Source of the DNA: Acidobacteriota bacterium
GTDB taxonomy: Bacteria; Acidobacteriota; UBA6911; JACQSX01
Length of the DNA stretch: 11,927 nt
Direction of reading: 5' to 3'
Assembly (NCBI GenBank): GCA_016199665.1
Contig: JACQGG010000109.1
Coordinates: forward strand, 1-11,927
Both the position numbers and the translations under genes were made by a program. The notes beneath the pieces were generated by a model. It was not told where the DNA came from and did not search any database. It saw nothing but the letters and a program-made list of their open reading frames with translations. Shown piece by piece: positions 11,916-11,927 of this stretch; position 1 is the stretch's first letter; each line of letters begins with the position of its first letter.

Positions 11916-11927
11916 CTGGGCGCATTC

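Overview
The window looks like a chromosomal segment from a GC-rich, diderm soil-type bacterium, most plausibly an Acidobacteriota member of the Solibacter/Bryobacter kind. The basis is a BlaI/M56-peptidase regulatory pair, two TonB-dependent receptors that each begin with a carboxypeptidase-regulatory-like domain, and interspersed 'CCGCTCCCTnnCGGTCGCGG' repeats that I associate from memory with such genomes. The taxon is an inference; no rRNA or other marker gene is present.

Layout. 1-546: non-coding, packed with hairpins and repeat copies. 547-2747 (minus): a NagZ-type GH3 beta-N-acetylhexosaminidase and an ArnC/GtrB-like membrane glycosyltransferase, both envelope-related. 2953-5074 (minus): an overlapping pair, a BlaI-type repressor followed by an M56 (BlaR1-like) zinc metallopeptidase whose reading frame runs into a UreH/NicO-type (Ni/Co-transporter-like) membrane domain. 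5119-5220: a compact divergent control region with two copies of a CGTTGACACTACGAA-like element, each containing a -35 box. 5242-7518 (plus): TonB-dependent receptor 1. 7519-7776: repeats, a hairpin and an extended -10 promoter. 7777-8235: a small exported protein with several His and Cys. 8390-10738: TonB-dependent receptor 2. 10741-10914: an orphan 3' end of an IPTL-CTERM surface-protein gene. 11028-11782: a HigB2/HigA2-like toxin-antitoxin operon with a perfect palindromic operator and a probably leaderless toxin mRNA. 11782-11915: a perfect 29-bp inverted repeat plus a 31-bp direct repeat.

Working model for 2953-10738 (inference): an envelope uptake island, probably for a transition metal such as nickel or cobalt. 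BlaI represses its own operon and receptor 1 from the shared operator region. The M56 protein senses a signal in the membrane and inactivates BlaI. The fused transporter-like domain could be the sensor, the inner-membrane importer, or both. Receptor 2 and the small exported protein form a second outer-membrane unit downstream. The main caveat is a run of eight G residues (minus strand) exactly at the protease-transporter junction: loss of one G would end the protein two codons later, so the fusion could instead be two genes, a slippage-controlled gene or a sequencing error.
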